This document shows, piece after piece, positions 63,848 through 64,000 of a DNA stretch of 64,000 nucleotides (position 1 is its first letter; the number at the start of each line of letters is the position of its first letter). This stretch comes from an uncultured Pelagibacteraceae bacterium (GTDB lineage: Bacteria > Pseudomonadota > Alphaproteobacteria > Pelagibacterales > Pelagibacteraceae), in contig CACKGK010000001.1 of assembly GCA_902599665.1 (NCBI GenBank), positions 62,001 through 126,000 on the forward strand, given 5' to 3'. The position numbers were made by a program, and so were the translations under genes. Under the pieces are notes generated by a model. That model was not told the DNA's origin, did not search any database, and worked only from the letters and a program-made list of their open reading frames with translations.

Positions 63848-64000
63848 TTAAACTTTCTCAAAAATTAGAGTTGCATTTGTTCCACCAAAACCAAAACTAT
63901 TAGACATAACTGTATTTAAAGTAGCCTCTGTTTCTGTTTTAGCAACGATTGGAAATTTTTTAGCCTCTTCATCCATTTCACTGATGTTGGCTGATCCAGC
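63848..64000 (-). CDS. fabB: 3-oxoacyl-[acyl-carrier-protein] synthase (FabB-type), C-terminal part
   Basis: Only the last 50 residues are in the window. They read [17 protein letters not shown] ... [20 protein letters not shown], ending EKV before the TAA at 63850-63848. [10 protein letters not shown] is the conserved C-terminal motif of condensing enzymes (KAS I/II). Whether FabB or FabF cannot be settled from this part; the neighbourhood with fabI favours FabB, the enzyme of unsaturated fatty acid synthesis. Confidence 0.85.
   Translation of the reverse strand, partial: AGSANISEMDEEAKKFPIVAKTETEATLNTVMSNSFGFGGTNATLIFEKV

Noticed and set aside
1-64000. CRISPR arrays, tRNA or rRNA genes, transposases, integrases, prophage
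   Set aside because: No spaced direct repeats, cloverleaf-like gaps or mobile-element proteins were seen; all gaps above 90 bases were read.

Overview
The window is one dense, strongly AT-rich stretch of an alphaproteobacterial chromosome. Gene order, tiny intergenic gaps, lysine/isoleucine/asparagine-rich proteins and weak Shine-Dalgarno sites all point to the SAR11 clade (Candidatus Pelagibacter or a close relative). This assignment is inferred from gene content and synteny; no rRNA gene is present to confirm it. I see no tRNA, rRNA, CRISPR array, insertion sequence, integrase or phage gene.

The centre of gravity is the probable chromosomal origin. The 284 bp gap at 11436-11719 lies between the PEP-synthase/PPDK regulatory protein gene and hemE, the same neighbourhood as the mapped origin of Caulobacter. 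It holds two perfect DnaA boxes and a TTAA-N7-TTAA site. Genes leave it mostly divergently. To the left, on the minus strand, are maf, a polysaccharide lyase, aroE, coaE and dnaQ, and beyond them the histidine genes hisB-H-A-F-E. To the right, on the plus strand, are hemE-hemH-hemJ, rho, mnmE, mnmG, rsmG, parA and parB. One perfect and one near-perfect parS site lie in rsmG and mnmG, so origin, partition genes and centromere sit within about 10 kb.

Region by region: 1-3.1 kb, end of a CitE/malyl-CoA lyase gene and the his cluster; 3.1-7 kb, hslVU, an Smr protein, a Tim44-like protein, fxsA and secB; 7-11.4 kb, the dnaQ-coaE-aroE-lyase-maf-PPSR cluster; 11.4-22 kb, origin, haem, rho, tRNA modification and partition genes, with a sulfotransferase gene inserted in reverse between rho and mnmE; 22-26.6 kb, holA, lptE, leuS and a DUF3576 lipoprotein; 26.6-27.8 kb, a porin with its own leader and terminator; 27.8-34.9 kb, a TenI-like protein, YggS, an L,D-transpeptidase, an atypical winged-helix regulator, a mini ArfA, an adenosine-kinase-like enzyme, nth, dapB and two exported proteins of unknown role; 34.9-38.7 kb, dnaJ-dnaK-grpE; 38.7-49.6 kb, rdgB, a LppC-like protein, rsmI, a BON lipoprotein, maeB, murJ, trpS, a Nfu protein and two cell-envelope hydrolases; 49.5-62.4 kb, tsaB-fur-miaB-phoH-ybeY-lnt-metK followed by nusA-infB-rbfA-rpsO-pnp; 62.4-64 kb, msrB, a small membrane protein, fabI and the end of fabB.

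Most of this is ordinary core genome. The points worth a second look are: the origin/parS architecture; a homopolymer frameshift that removes the normal C-terminus of RbfA; a divergent gene pair whose start codons share the palindrome ATGCAT; a half-length TsaB; a 36-residue ArfA-like ORF; accessory sulfotransferase and polysaccharide lyase genes inside conserved blocks; a regulator with a degenerate receiver; and the absence of trmB, rimP, ylxR and truB from their usual places. I did not find a convincing wholly new multi-gene system.
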